NCBI GenBank assembly: GCA_029953615.1
Contig: CP124529.1
Location: forward strand, 1,702,998 to 1,766,997
Length of the DNA: 64,000 nucleotides
Reading direction: 5' to 3'
Source of the DNA: Pseudomonas putida
GTDB lineage: Bacteria > Pseudomonadota > Gammaproteobacteria > Pseudomonadales > Pseudomonadaceae
Shown: positions 40,798-53,117 of the stretch, piece by piece
Numbering within the stretch: the stretch's first letter is position 1
Layout: each line of letters opens with the position of its first letter
Translations under genes and position numbers: made by a program
Notes under the pieces: generated by a model
Databases searched by the model: none
Seen by the model: only the letters and a program-made list of their open reading frames with translations
Told to the model about the DNA's origin: nothing

Positions 40798-41661
40798 ATG
40801 AAATCCCGTTTGTTCATCATCAGCCAGTACCTGCTGCCGCACCACCTGCTGTCGCGGCTGGCCGGTTGCATCGCCGAGTGCCGCGTGCGCTGGTTCAAGA
40901 ATGCCTTCACCGCATGGTTCGCCAAGCGTTACCAGGTCAACATGAGCGAAGCGCTGGTCGAGGACCTGAGCGCCTACGAGCACTTCAATGCATTCTTCAC
41001 CCGAGCCCTGAAGCCGGGTGCCCGCCCGCTGGACGAGACCCCCGGCGCCATCCTGTGCCCGGCCGACGGTGCCGTCAGCCAGCTTGGCCCGATCGAGCAC
41101 GGCCGCATCTTCCAGGCCAAGGGCCACGGTTTCAGCGCGCAGGAGCTGCTGGGCGGTGACCCGGCCATGGCCGCGCCATTCATGGGCGGCGAGTTCGCCA
41201 CCATCTACCTGTCGCCCAAGGACTACCACCGCGTGCACATGCCGCTGGCCGGTACCCTGCGTGAAATGGTCTACGTTCCGGGCCGCCTGTTCTCGGTCAA
41301 CCAGACCACCGCAGAGAACGTCCCCGAGCTGTTCGCCCGCAACGAGCGCGTGGTCTGCCTGTTCGATACCGAGCGCGGGCCGATGGCCGTGGTGCTGGTT
41401 GGCGCAATGATCGTCGCTTCGATCGAAACCGTGTGGGCCGGGCTGGTGACGCCACCCAAGCGTGAACTGAAGACCTTCCGCTACGACGAAGCCAGCCGCG
41501 CACCAATCCACCTGGAGAAAGGTGCCGAACTGGGCCGCTTCAAGCTGGGGTCGACTGCTATCGTGCTGTTCGGGCCGGAGCAGGTGAAGTGGGCCGAAAC
41601 GCTGGGTGCCGGCTCTGCTGTGCGCATGGGGCAGCAGTTGGCGGTGCCTGTGCAGGCTTGA
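40798..41661 (+). CDS. psd: Phosphatidylserine decarboxylase proenzyme
   Basis: It makes phosphatidylethanolamine from phosphatidylserine at the inner membrane. The 287-residue proenzyme contains the self-cleavage motif LGST with Ser252, which becomes the pyruvoyl group of the alpha chain. Family segments include [16 protein letters not shown] and [17 protein letters not shown]. The start codon follows GAGGAACCTGC, 9 nt after the rhodanese stop. Confidence 0.97.
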   Translation: MKSRLFIISQYLLPHHLLSRLAGCIAECRVRWFKNAFTAWFAKRYQVNMSEALVEDLSAYEHFNAFFTRALKPGARPLDETPGAILCPADGAVSQLGPIEHGRIFQAKGHGFSAQELLGGDPAMAAPFMGGEFATIYLSPKDYHRVHMPLAGTLREMVYVPGRLFSVNQTTAENVPELFARNERVVCLFDTERGPMAVVLVGAMIVASIETVWAGLVTPPKRELKTFRYDEASRAPIHLEKGAELGRFKLGSTAIVLFGPEQVKWAETLGAGSAVRMGQQLAVPVQA

Positions 41662-41677
41662 GTGCCTGATAGAACCT

Positions 41678-41781
41678 GGGGCCGCTTTGCGGCCCTTTCG
41701 CGACACAAGGCCGCTCCTACAGGAAATATGCGATTACCTGTAGGAGCGGCCTTGTGTCGCGATGGGCTGCAAAGCAGCCCC
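41678..41781. repeat. REP pair (family B), inverted
   Basis: Inverted units CGCGACACAAGGCCGCTCCT and TGTAGGAGCGGCCTTGTGTC share the sequence of the 17.9-kb element. The outer ends (GGGGCCGCTTTGCGGCCC / GGGCTGCAAAGCAGCCCC) pair imperfectly. It lies between the convergent psd and serB genes. Confidence 0.9.
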
Positions 41782-41792
41782 AAATTCTCGAG

Positions 41793-43007
41793 TCAGCCGC
41801 GCGCGTCGCGGTCTCGCAGCCCCAGCAGGTAAAGCACCCCATCCAGCCCCAGGGTGGAAATCGCCTGCTTGGCCGACTGACGCACCAGCGGCTTGGCCCG
41901 GAACGCCACGCCCAGGCCGGCCAGCGACAGCATCGGCAGGTCGTTGGCACCGTCACCCACGGCGATGGTCTGCTCCAGCTGCAAACCTTCTTCGCTGGCC
42001 AGCTTCTGCAGCAGCTCGGCCTTGCGCTGGGCATCGACGATCGGCTCCACGGCTACGCCGGTCACCTTGCCGTCGACCACTTCCAGCTCGTTGGCGAACA
42101 CATAGTCGATACCCAGGCGCGCCTGCACCTGACGGGCAAAGTAGGTAAACCCACCGGACAGGATCGCCGTCTTGTAACCCAGGCGCTTGAGCTCGGCGAA
42201 CAGGTTCTCGGCACCCTCGGTCAGGCGCAGCGACGCACCGATCTCGTCCAGTACACCTACATCCAGGCCCTTGAGCAGCGCCATGCGCTCCTTGAAGCTG
42301 GCGCGAAAGTCCAGCTCACCGCGCATGGCGCGCTCGGTGATCGCGGCCACCTGCTCACCCACGCCAGCGGCCTTGGCCAGCTCGTCGATGACTTCGGCTT
42401 CGATCAGCGTCGAGTCCATGTCGAACACCGCCAGGCGGCGGTTGCGGCGGAACAGGTCGTCCTTCTGGAAGGCGATGTCGACGCTCAGCTCTTCAGCCAG
42501 GGCGAAGAAATCGGCACGCAGGGCCTGGGAGTCACTCGGCACACCGCGCACAGAGATCTCGATGGCCGCCTTGCCCTTGTCGGTCTCGGCATCCAGCGCC
42601 ACACGGGCCGACAGGCGCTCGATACGCTCGATGGTCAGCCCGTACTGGCTGATCACTGCACTCACCCGTTGCAGCTGCACGGGGGTGATCTTGCGGCTGA
42701 GCAGGGTGACAATGTGGCGCGCCTCGCCCTGGCCATCGGCCCAGTGCTGGTAGTCGGCCTCGGAAATCGGCGTGTAGCGGGCTTGCAGGTTCAGTTCGTG
42801 GGCCTTGGCCTGCACGCTTTGCAGCAGGGCGGTAGCCACTTCGTTGTCCGGGATATCGACCAGAATGCCGAACGACAAGGTGCCGTGCATGACTGCCAGG
42901 CCAATGTCGAGGATGCTCACACCGCCCTGCAGCAGGACGCCGGTGATAGCCGCAGTGAGACCGGGACGGTCCTCACCGGTGATGTTGATCAGGACGATTT
43001 CGCGCAC
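41793..43007 (-). CDS. serB: Phosphoserine phosphatase
   Basis: It carries out the last step of serine synthesis. The GTG at 43007 (VREIVLINITGEDRPGLTAA) is preferred because GGAG lies 7 nt upstream and the 404-residue product has the usual Pseudomonas length; an in-frame ATG at 43040 has no ribosome site. Two N-terminal ACT-like domains are followed by the HAD catalytic domain with DMDST (Asp196 and Asp198), LSGGFTYFA and GDGANDLPML. It is divergent from the YtjB-family gene, as in E. coli. Confidence 0.95.
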   Translation of the reverse strand: MREIVLINITGEDRPGLTAAITGVLLQGGVSILDIGLAVMHGTLSFGILVDIPDNEVATALLQSVQAKAHELNLQARYTPISEADYQHWADGQGEARHIVTLLSRKITPVQLQRVSAVISQYGLTIERIERLSARVALDAETDKGKAAIEISVRGVPSDSQALRADFFALAEELSVDIAFQKDDLFRRNRRLAVFDMDSTLIEAEVIDELAKAAGVGEQVAAITERAMRGELDFRASFKERMALLKGLDVGVLDEIGASLRLTEGAENLFAELKRLGYKTAILSGGFTYFARQVQARLGIDYVFANELEVVDGKVTGVAVEPIVDAQRKAELLQKLASEEGLQLEQTIAVGDGANDLPMLSLAGLGVAFRAKPLVRQSAKQAISTLGLDGVLYLLGLRDRDARG

Positions 43008-43142
43008 AACCTGGCTCCGACTTCGATGAAAAATGCGCATTCTACCGATTTTCCGTGACCGTCGGGCGCCAACGATACTTTGCCGACAAAACCCGGCTCG
43101 CTATACTGCCCCACACTTTCATGCCATTAAGAGCCGAGCTCA

Positions 43143-44600
43143 GTGAACCGGCCCACGCCCGTCAAAGCAGACAACTTCTTCCTGATGATCTATCGTGCCC
43201 TGAGTCAACGTCGCGTGCCGCTGGCACTGCGCATCGCCTGCACCAACATATTCCTGGTGGCGCTGGCATTGGTGATCTACGCCTGCGTGATGGGCCTGCA
43301 GTTCAAGCAGGCCATGCACGAGCAGGCTGATGCCCTGGGCCAGAGCCTGACCACCCAGACCGCTACCTCGGCGACCGAGTTGCTGGTGGCCAACGACATC
43401 CTCAGCCTCAACGTGCTGCTCGGCAACCTGGTGAAGAACCCGCTGGTGGCCCATGCGGCGATCTACAGCGTGGACAATCGCATCCTCGCCGAAGCCGGCC
43501 AGCGCCCGCGCAACAGCCTGCTGGGCGAGGCCGAAGGCCTGTACCAGACCAAGATCACCTTCCAGGACGTGACCGCCGGGCAACTGCGCATCAGCCTGGA
43601 CATGAGCCAGTTCCAGCAGCCGATGCTGATCAGCCTGCAAAGCATGGGCATTCTTGCCGCCATCCTGCTGGTACTGGCGCTGACCCTGAGCCTGCGCCAG
43701 GGTCGCTTCATCACCCTGCCGCTGCTGCAGCTGCGGGTGTGGCTGCGCGACCCGCAACCCTATACCCCGGCCACCGACCGCCAGGACGAGATCGGCGACA
43801 TCGCCCGCCAGCTGCATGCGCGCCTGGCCCCACCGCCGCCACCTGAGCCAGAGCCTGAGGAAGAGGACGACGAGCAGTACGACGACCTGCACCACGCCGC
43901 GCCGGCAGCCAAGGCCGCACCGCGTACCAGGCTTGCCGCCCAGGCGGACGAGGATGACGACGAAGCTTTTGCCGGCCTGCTGGACGACGACAGCGCGCCC
44001 AAGGCCGCCGTGGTTGAATCCGACGAACCGCAGTACAGCGCCGTGCTCGCCGTGCAACTGGGTTCGCAGGAACAGCTTCGCCGCCTGCCGCGCACGCGCC
44101 TGACCGAACTGACCGAGCGCTACCGCGACTGCCTGGAGCACGCGGCCTCGCTCTACGACGGTGAAACCCACACGCTCAACGACGGCAGCACCCTGGTGCT
44201 GTTCCACAGCCGCGCCTGTGGCGAGGATTACCTGACCAATGCCATCTGCTGCGGCGAGCTGCTGCGCGCCCTGGGCCATGCCCTGCAGATCGAAGTGGCG
44301 GACAGTGGCATTACCTTGCAGTTGCAACTGGGCCTGGCCCTGGGCAACGACCTGCAGGGGCTGGAGCTGGTCGACCTGCTGATGGCCGAGAAGGCCCAGG
44401 ACGCCCTGGCGCTGTCGCAGCACAGCCGCAACCTGTTGCTGGTGGAGCGCCAGATCAGCGATGACACGCTGATTCGCCAGCGCGCCCGCATTCGCCCGAT
44501 TGCCAGCCCGGAAGGCGCCTGCTGCGTGGAGCGCCTGATGGAGCCTTACCCGTCGATGCTGGAGCGGCAACTGGCGCGGATGCACGAACGCCGGGCCTGA
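43143..44600 (+). CDS. AhpA/YtjB (Smp) family membrane protein with cyclase-like C-terminal region
   Basis: The 485-residue inner-membrane protein has two membrane segments (about residues 30-50 and 165-185) enclosing a periplasmic sensor-like region, a HAMP-like linker (TDRQDEIGDIARQLHARLAP), a strongly acidic Pro/Glu/Asp stretch, and a C-terminal domain of about 170 residues. That domain follows the class III nucleotidyl cyclase pattern (YSAVLAVQLGS, NDGSTLVLFHS, LQLGLALGNDL) but lacks the first metal-binding Asp, so it is probably inactive. The location divergent to serB matches E. coli ytjB/smp. The function is unknown. Confidence 0.8.
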   Translation: MNRPTPVKADNFFLMIYRALSQRRVPLALRIACTNIFLVALALVIYACVMGLQFKQAMHEQADALGQSLTTQTATSATELLVANDILSLNVLLGNLVKNPLVAHAAIYSVDNRILAEAGQRPRNSLLGEAEGLYQTKITFQDVTAGQLRISLDMSQFQQPMLISLQSMGILAAILLVLALTLSLRQGRFITLPLLQLRVWLRDPQPYTPATDRQDEIGDIARQLHARLAPPPPPEPEPEEEDDEQYDDLHHAAPAAKAAPRTRLAAQADEDDDEAFAGLLDDDSAPKAAVVESDEPQYSAVLAVQLGSQEQLRRLPRTRLTELTERYRDCLEHAASLYDGETHTLNDGSTLVLFHSRACGEDYLTNAICCGELLRALGHALQIEVADSGITLQLQLGLALGNDLQGLELVDLLMAEKAQDALALSQHSRNLLLVERQISDDTLIRQRARIRPIASPEGACCVERLMEPYPSMLERQLARMHERRA

Positions 44601-44610
44601 TACCAGCTCT

Positions 44611-44698
44611 TTGTGGGAGCGGGCGTGCCCGCGAATCAGGCACCGCGGTGTATGCCACCGGCTGCGCCGGTGTTCGCGGGCATGCCCGCTCCCACAGG
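44611..44698. repeat. Composite REP element with inner hairpin CACCGGC-TGC-GCCGGTG
   Basis: Two inverted family-A units flank CACCGCGGTG and the inner hairpin at 44656-44672. Confidence 0.9.
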
Positions 44699-44730
44699 TC
44701 CCTGCAAAATCAGCGGTGTATGGTTTACAG

Positions 44731-44774
44731 CAGATACGAAAAAGCCCGCAGCAATGCGGGCTTTTTCGTATCTG
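44731..44774. terminator. Bidirectional rho-independent terminator
   Basis: A perfect 20-bp stem CAGATACGAAAAAGCCCGCA-GCAA and its complement give A- and T-runs on both sides. It serves the convergent YtjB-family gene and the PqiC-like gene. Confidence 0.95.
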
Positions 44775-44783
44775 GCAGTTTGA

Positions 44784-45497
44784 TCAGAACCGGTAGACTT
44801 CCATATCGGTACGAATCGGAGCAGCCATCGGAATCTTGGATTTCTCTGGCGTCTTCTTCACCTGCACCGGCGCAGCCGGCTTTTTAGGTGCCTCTTCGGC
44901 AATCGCTGGCTGGTTGGCCAGCGGCTTGACTGCCGTGCTCAGCTGTTCGGCCAGCTTCTGCAGCAATTGGCCCTGGGCCTGCACCTGCGACGCCTCGCTG
45001 CCCGCGTGCGGCTGCTCAAGGTGAACGATACGGTTGTCACGCACATGGCCACGGCGATCCAGCAAGCGCCACTGGGCATCCAGGATAGCCGGCTGGTCCT
45101 TGCCCGAGTCCAGGCGAGTGATCGACAGCAGCACTTGTACATCCGGGTTGAAACCGGCCACCGCCGGCGCCAGCACCACGCGCTGGCTGTCCAGGCGCCA
45201 GGCGAGCTGGCGCACCAGCAGCTGGTCGATATCCGACGAAAGGCTGCCAGCCCAACGACCGTCGGTCGCCGAGGTCAGGCTGCCGTCAGCCTGACGCTGC
45301 AGGAACGTCTCGCGTTGCAGGTAATCGGCCACCGATACCGGGCCGAGCACCACGGCCATGCCTGCACTCTGCGAAGGCTGGCCAGGATCACCACTGTCGA
45401 GCTGGTACAGGGCAACCGGCTGATGCATGGTGCACCCGCCAAGGCCCAGCAGGCCAGTCATCAACAGCGCAAATGGAAGGCGCAGAAATTTCATCAT
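44784..45497 (-). CDS. PqiC/DUF330-like ABC-type transport auxiliary lipoprotein
   Basis: Members are outer-membrane lipoproteins that cap PqiB/MCE lipid-transport tunnels. The 237-residue precursor has a lipoprotein signal with lipobox LGGC (MKFLRLPFALLMTGLLGLGG then Cys), followed by the domain start YQLDSGDPGQ and VVLGPVSVADYLQRETFLQR. The C-terminus is a Lys/Pro-rich tail (EEAPKKPAAPVQVKKTPEKS). No PqiA, PqiB or MCE partner lies beside it, so it is an orphan in this window. It is upstream of a strong terminator. Confidence 0.82.
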   Translation of the reverse strand: MMKFLRLPFALLMTGLLGLGGCTMHQPVALYQLDSGDPGQPSQSAGMAVVLGPVSVADYLQRETFLQRQADGSLTSATDGRWAGSLSSDIDQLLVRQLAWRLDSQRVVLAPAVAGFNPDVQVLLSITRLDSGKDQPAILDAQWRLLDRRGHVRDNRIVHLEQPHAGSEASQVQAQGQLLQKLAEQLSTAVKPLANQPAIAEEAPKKPAAPVQVKKTPEKSKIPMAAPIRTDMEVYRF

Positions 45498-45666
45498 CCC
45501 ATCCAGGCGGTCGCCAACAGGCTAACCGCAGTGATACATATAGATTCAAACGGGCACACGGCCACGCCGGCACCGCAAGGGCCATATCATCCGCGAAATA
45601 ACCGTCCGACTCCAGCATTTCTGCCCGGAACGACGCTGAAATTGCCGTTCCAGACATTTCAACTGC

Positions 45667-48450
<2,784 letters not shown>

Positions 48451-48454
<4 letters not shown>

Positions 48455-49437
48455 GGCTTGGCGCTCCAGCCGCCTTCCGGCGCGTCGAAGCGCCAGACGA
48501 TCGGGCGTGCCTCGCCATCGGCGCGGGCGCCGTTGTTGTTGTCCAAACCGATCCAGGCGCCCTTGGCATCGATCACCAGGGCCTCGGCCAGGCCGAACGG
48601 CTGTTGATAGCGGCGCGACTCGACCAGGGCATCGGCAGCAAACGACCAGCAGCGCTCGACCTTGCCGCTGTCGGTATCCCGCCGGCAGACTCGGTAAGCG
48701 TTGCGTTCGAGCGTGAACAGCTTGCCCTCGAACCAGGCCAGGTCGGCGAAGTCGCGTGACAGCGCCTGGGCATTGGGCATCTGCGCAGGCTGCATTTCGA
48801 CGCCAGCCTCGCTCAGCAGCACGCAGCTGCGCCCGCAGGTCCATACCGATTGCTGGCGCTCGATGGCCACCAGGCCACGGCGCTCTCGCTCGGCGGCCAG
48901 CCACAGGCGGTCGCCCGCCGGGTTGATCGCAAGACCCTCGAACAAGGCGTTGAAGTTCAACAGCATGCCACTGGCCCGGGCCTGACGAACCATGGCCGGG
49001 TCAATCTTCAACCAGTCCGGCTCGCCTTCCAGCGGCAGTTGCAGCACCGCCGCATGGGCCTCGCTGACCAGGTACAGGTTGCCCGCCTGATCACAGGTGA
49101 TGCCTTCGAAATCCAGTTCACCACCGCGGATGTAGGAAGCCGCCCAGTTACGCGACTTCAGGCCCCACGGCAGGCCACTTTCCGGCACCGCTGGCGCGGT
49201 GAAGGTGAGCGGCTGCGCGCGCCAGGTCGGGTTTTGCCGGTCGAAGCGGTAGATGCGGTCGTCGTCGCGGTCGGACACACCCCACAGCCCGCCCCGGCAC
49301 TCCACCAGGCCAGACAGGTTGCCACCGCGCATGCCGTCGATCGGGTGCTCGGCGCTCAGCTTCAGCTCTGGCCAGTTGCCCGCCAGGCTCGGCAGGGCAA
49401 CCAGCGCCAGGCAGGCAGCCAGAAGCCGCCGAATCAA
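48451..49437 (-). CDS. Secreted esterase-like phytase-family (PF13449-like) protein
   Basis: The 328-residue protein has a signal peptide (MIRRLLAACLALVALPSLAG) and reads as a beta-propeller: SGLVECRGGLWGVSDRDDDR, GELDFEGITCDQAGNLYLVS, LFEGLAINPAGDRLWLAAER. These repeats resemble the esterase-like activity of phytase family. Two Cys pairs suggest disulfides, which fits a periplasmic location. It overlaps parE by 4 nt and the protease gene by 4 nt, so all are coupled. The substrate is unknown. Confidence 0.8.
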
Positions 49438-51338
49438 ACCATGACCTCGGCCAGGTTGCCTTTGGTTTCCAGCCAGCTCTTGCGGTCGCCCGCGCGCTTC
49501 TTGGCCAACAGCTTGTCCATCAGCTCGCAGGTGGCCTGCACATCGTCCAGGGTCAGTTGCACCAGGCGCCGGGTGTTCGGGTCCATGGTGGTTTCGCGCA
49601 GCTGTGGCGGGTTCATTTCGCCCAGGCCCTTGAAGCGGGTGACCTGTGGCTTGCCGCGTTTCTTCTCGGCCACCAGGCGATCGAGGATACCGTCACGCTC
49701 GGCCTCGTCGAGGGCGTAGTAGATTTCCTTGCCCAGGTCGATGCGGTACAGCGGCGGCATGGCCACGTACACATGCCCGGCCTCGACCAGCGCGCGGAAG
49801 TGCTGGACGAACAGTGCGCACAGCAGCGTGGCGATGTGCAGGCCGTCGGAGTCGGCGTCGGCAAGGATGCAGATCTTGCCGTAGCGCAGCTGCGCAAGGT
49901 CGGTAGCCCCAGGGTCGACGCCAATGGCCACGGCGATGTTGTGCACCTCCTGGCTGGCCAGAACTTCGCCACCGTCCACTTCCCAGGTATTCAGGATTTT
50001 GCCACGCAGCGGCAGGATCGCCTGGAACTCCTTGTCACGCGCCTGCTTGGCCGAGCCACCGGCCGAGTCACCCTCGACCAGGAACAGTTCGGCGCGCATC
50101 GGGTCCTGGCCGGCGCAATCGGCCAGTTTGCCGGGGAGCGCCGGGCCCTGGGTGATGCGCTTGCGCTCGACCTTCTTGCTGGCTTTCAAGCGGCGCCCGG
50201 CGTTGCTGATGGCCAGCTCCGCCAGCTGCATGCCCAGCTCGGGGTGGGCGTTTAGCCACAGGCTGAAGGCGTCCTTGACCACGCCGGAAACGAAGGCAGC
50301 CGCCTCGCGCGACGACAGCCGCTCCTTGGTCTGCCCGGAGAATTGCGGGTCCTGCATTTTCATCGACAGCACGAAGGTGATGCGTTCCCAGACGTCTTCC
50401 GGCGCCAGCTTCACGCCACGCGGCAGCAGGTTGCGAAACTCGCAGAACTCCCGCATGGCATCCAGCAGGCCCTGCCGCAGGCCGTTGACGTGGGTGCCGC
50501 CCTGGGCGGTAGGGATCAGGTTGACGTAGCTTTCCTGGATGCTGTCGCCGCCTTCGGGCAACCACAGCAACGCCCAGTCCACCGCCTCCTTGTTACCGGC
50601 CAGGCTGCCGCAGAACGGCTCGTCGGGCAGGCGCTGGAACTCGTTGACCGAATCGACCAGGTAAGAACGCAGGCCGTCTTCATAGTGCCACTCGACCTTC
50701 TCGCCACTGGCCTTGTCCTCGAAGCTGACCAGCAGGCCCGGGCACAGCACGGCCTTGGCCTTGAGCACGTGCTTGAGGCGGCTGATGGAGAACTTCGGCG
50801 AATCGAAGTACTTGGGGTCGGGGCTGAAGTATACGCTGGTGCCGGTGTTGCGCTTGCCAACCGAACCGACCACTTCCAGCTCGCTGGCCTTGAAACCATC
50901 GGCGAAGGTCATCTGGTATTCGTTGCCGTCACGTTTGACGCGCACGCGCACCTGGGTCGACAGGGCGTTGACCACCGAAATGCCCACGCCGTGAAGGCCA
51001 CCGGAGAACTGGTAGTTCTTGTTGGAGAACTTGCCGCCGGCGTGCAGCTTGGTGAGGATCAGCTCGACCCCGGACACGCCCTCTTCCGGGTGGATATCCA
51101 CCGGCATGCCACGGCCGTCATCGCTGACTTCCAGCGAGTGGTCGGCATGGAGGATGACCTGCACCGAACGGGCGTGACCGGCCAGGGCTTCGTCGACGCT
51201 GTTGTCGATGACTTCCTGGGCCAGGTGGTTGGGGCGGCTGGTATCGGTGTACATGCCCGGCCGCTTGCGGACCGGGTCAAGGCCCGAGAGGACTTCGATG
51301 GCGTCTGCGTTATAGGCGCTAGCGCTGGGAGTGGCCAT
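49434..51338 (-). CDS. parE: DNA topoisomerase IV subunit B
   Basis: ParE supplies the ATPase and TOPRIM functions of topoisomerase IV. The 634-residue protein shows the GHKL motif (AQEVIDNSVDEALAG), GGLHGVGISVVNALS, TOPRIM EGDSAGGSAKQARDKEFQAI, and the C-terminal KGLGEMNPPQLRETTMDP. It has the short form typical of ParE and lacks the GyrB insertion. It lies 35 nt after yqiA. Confidence 0.97.
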   Translation of the reverse strand: MATPSASAYNADAIEVLSGLDPVRKRPGMYTDTSRPNHLAQEVIDNSVDEALAGHARSVQVILHADHSLEVSDDGRGMPVDIHPEEGVSGVELILTKLHAGGKFSNKNYQFSGGLHGVGISVVNALSTQVRVRVKRDGNEYQMTFADGFKASELEVVGSVGKRNTGTSVYFSPDPKYFDSPKFSISRLKHVLKAKAVLCPGLLVSFEDKASGEKVEWHYEDGLRSYLVDSVNEFQRLPDEPFCGSLAGNKEAVDWALLWLPEGGDSIQESYVNLIPTAQGGTHVNGLRQGLLDAMREFCEFRNLLPRGVKLAPEDVWERITFVLSMKMQDPQFSGQTKERLSSREAAAFVSGVVKDAFSLWLNAHPELGMQLAELAISNAGRRLKASKKVERKRITQGPALPGKLADCAGQDPMRAELFLVEGDSAGGSAKQARDKEFQAILPLRGKILNTWEVDGGEVLASQEVHNIAVAIGVDPGATDLAQLRYGKICILADADSDGLHIATLLCALFVQHFRALVEAGHVYVAMPPLYRIDLGKEIYYALDEAERDGILDRLVAEKKRGKPQVTRFKGLGEMNPPQLRETTMDPNTRRLVQLTLDDVQATCELMDKLLAKKRAGDRKSWLETKGNLAEVMV

Positions 51339-51373
51339 AGGGTCTCGTCGTCAGTCTGGTGAATGCAAAAAAG

Positions 51374-51982
51374 TCAAAATACAGAAAAATCGAGCGCCGC
51401 ATACTGCCCACGGGCAATGCCGGCAAAGGCCAGCAGGGCCGGCAGGCGCTCGGCGAAGCCCTGGAAGCTGTGGTCGCCGCCGGCCTGGATGCGCAGCGCA
51501 CAAGCACGGTAATAGCGCTCGGCATGGCGATAGTCCAAGGTTTCATCGGCGGTTTGCAGCCACACTTGATAGCGGCTGGGGTCCACCGGGGCCGGTACTT
51601 CAAGCTCGGCCAGGGCCTGCACGTGATCTAGGGTCAGCTCCCAGGTTTCGTCGGTATAGTGGTTGCGCTGGGCACCCAGGTAGCCGTCGAAATGCTTGTG
51701 CGGGGTTACCGCCGGGTTGATCAGCAGGGCCTTGAGACCATGGCGCTCGGCCAGATGAGTGGCATAGTAGCCGCCGAGCGAACTGCCCACCAGTAATGGC
51801 GCGCCGAGTTCGGCGATGGCCACTTCGAGCTGGGCAATGGCCTGGCGTGGGTGATGGTGCAACGCGGGCACCCGCAGCTGATCGGCCAGGCCGAGGCGCT
51901 GCATGACAGCTTCGAGTTGGCGCGCCTTGGTTGAGAGTGGCGAGCTGTTGAAGCCATGGATATAGAGGATGGAACCCGACAT
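51374..51982 (-). CDS. yqiA: YqiA/YcfP-family alpha/beta hydrolase (esterase)
   Basis: The 202-residue protein starts MSGSILYIHGFNSSPLSTKA, a typical oxyanion-hole segment, and has the nucleophile elbow GSSLGGYYA. The C-terminal AGGDHSFQGF supplies the catalytic His. E. coli YqiA has short-chain esterase activity and, as here, sits just before parE. The gap of 248 nt to cpdA holds a composite REP element, so it may be partly uncoupled from the genes upstream. Confidence 0.9.
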   Translation of the reverse strand: MSGSILYIHGFNSSPLSTKARQLEAVMQRLGLADQLRVPALHHHPRQAIAQLEVAIAELGAPLLVGSSLGGYYATHLAERHGLKALLINPAVTPHKHFDGYLGAQRNHYTDETWELTLDHVQALAELEVPAPVDPSRYQVWLQTADETLDYRHAERYYRACALRIQAGGDHSFQGFAERLPALLAFAGIARGQYAALDFSVF

Positions 51983-52118
51983 GCTGCCCCCGGAATCTGT
52001 GGCTTCGCGCCCGGTGAGACGGGCGCAGGGACGCGCAGTGTAGCGCGTTCGCCGGGTTTTGACGCAGTGTCACGGGTTTCGCAACAATTTCTTCACCGAG
52101 CACCGCAGCAAGACTGGA

Positions 52119-52206
52119 CCTGTGGGAGCGGGCGTGCCCGCGAACACCGGCGCAGCCGGTGCCAGCCACCGCGTTGAATTCTTCGCGGGCACGCCCGCTC
52201 CCACAG
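52119..52206. repeat. Composite REP element (inverted orientation), inner hairpin CACCGGC-GCA-GCCGGTG
   Basis: Two inverted family-A units flank the inner hairpin at 52145-52161. It interrupts the cpdA-yqiA spacing inside a same-strand cluster. Confidence 0.9.
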
Positions 52207-52230
52207 AGATTTGTGCAGATTTCGAGTGTT

Positions 52231-53032
52231 TTAATAACCTGGGCTTTCGAAGTCGAGCTTCACTTCAAAATCCAGCGCCCGCTCCACTCCAGTCTCCAAC
52301 CGCCCGTCGGCGTGCAGGCGCAGCCAGCGATACCCAGGCTGTTCCTCGCTCACCTTGAAGTCCTCGCTACGCGCCGCGAACTGGATGCAGGTCGACGGCG
52401 TGGCCAGCAGACGCCGGCCGTTGCGCACTTCATCCCACTCCTGGTGCACATGCCCCCACAGCAACGCCCGCACCTGCGGATAACGTTCGACGATATCGAA
52501 CAGTGCCTGAGCATTGCGCAAGCCTATCGGCGCAATCCACGCACAGCCGATATCTACCGGCTGATGGTGCAAGCACACCAGGCAGTGCCGCTCGCCCGCC
52601 TCTTGCAAGGCCACCTCCAGCACTGCCAGCTGGTCATCGGTCAAAAAACCATGGGTAGCGCCGTGCACAGCCGTGTTGAGCATGACGATTCGCCAAGCCC
52701 CCATATCGGTCACCGCCTGCACCAGCTCGGGCGCCACCTGCACCATCACCTGAGCCTCATCGTGATTGCCCGGCAACCAGCGGGTGGGCACGGCAAACGG
52801 CGCGGTCAGCTCACGGAATGCTTCATAAGAGGCAACACTGGCGTCCTGCGAAAGGTCACCGGTGCACAGCAGCAGGTCGACAAGCGGTTGCTCCCGCTGC
52901 ACCTGGGCCACTACATGGCGCAGGCTGTCTCGGGTATTGAGGCCCAGCATGCTGCCCGCCGGGTCGGCAAACAGGTGGGCATCGGTCCAGTTGCACCACA
53001 TGCACGGGGCGCGTTTGGTCTGGCTGCGGCAA
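52231..53032 (-). CDS. cpdA: 3',5'-cyclic-AMP phosphodiesterase CpdA, frameshifted near the N-terminus
   Basis: CpdA hydrolyses cAMP and so tunes Vfr/CRP signalling. The metallophosphoesterase motifs are present: TDAHLF, GDLSQD, GNHD, HHQP and GHVH. The true start appears to be a TTG at 53032 with GAGGAG 7 nt upstream, reading MPQPDQTRPVHVVQL. The frame then breaks: one extra C in the plus-strand CC at 52987-52988 shifts it, and removing it joins VVQL to TDAHLFADPAG for a 266-residue protein. As given, an uninterrupted frame reaches back to 53109 but with an unrelated N-terminus. A sequence error is likely. It belongs to the nudF-DUF1249-cpdA-yqiA-parE cluster. Confidence 0.9.
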
Positions 53033-53117
53033 CGGCCGTCTCCTCGAACGGATTCAGCGCGAATTATGGCTGTACAACGGTTACGCGCAAACACTCGTAA
53101 CCCAACCACGTCACAAT

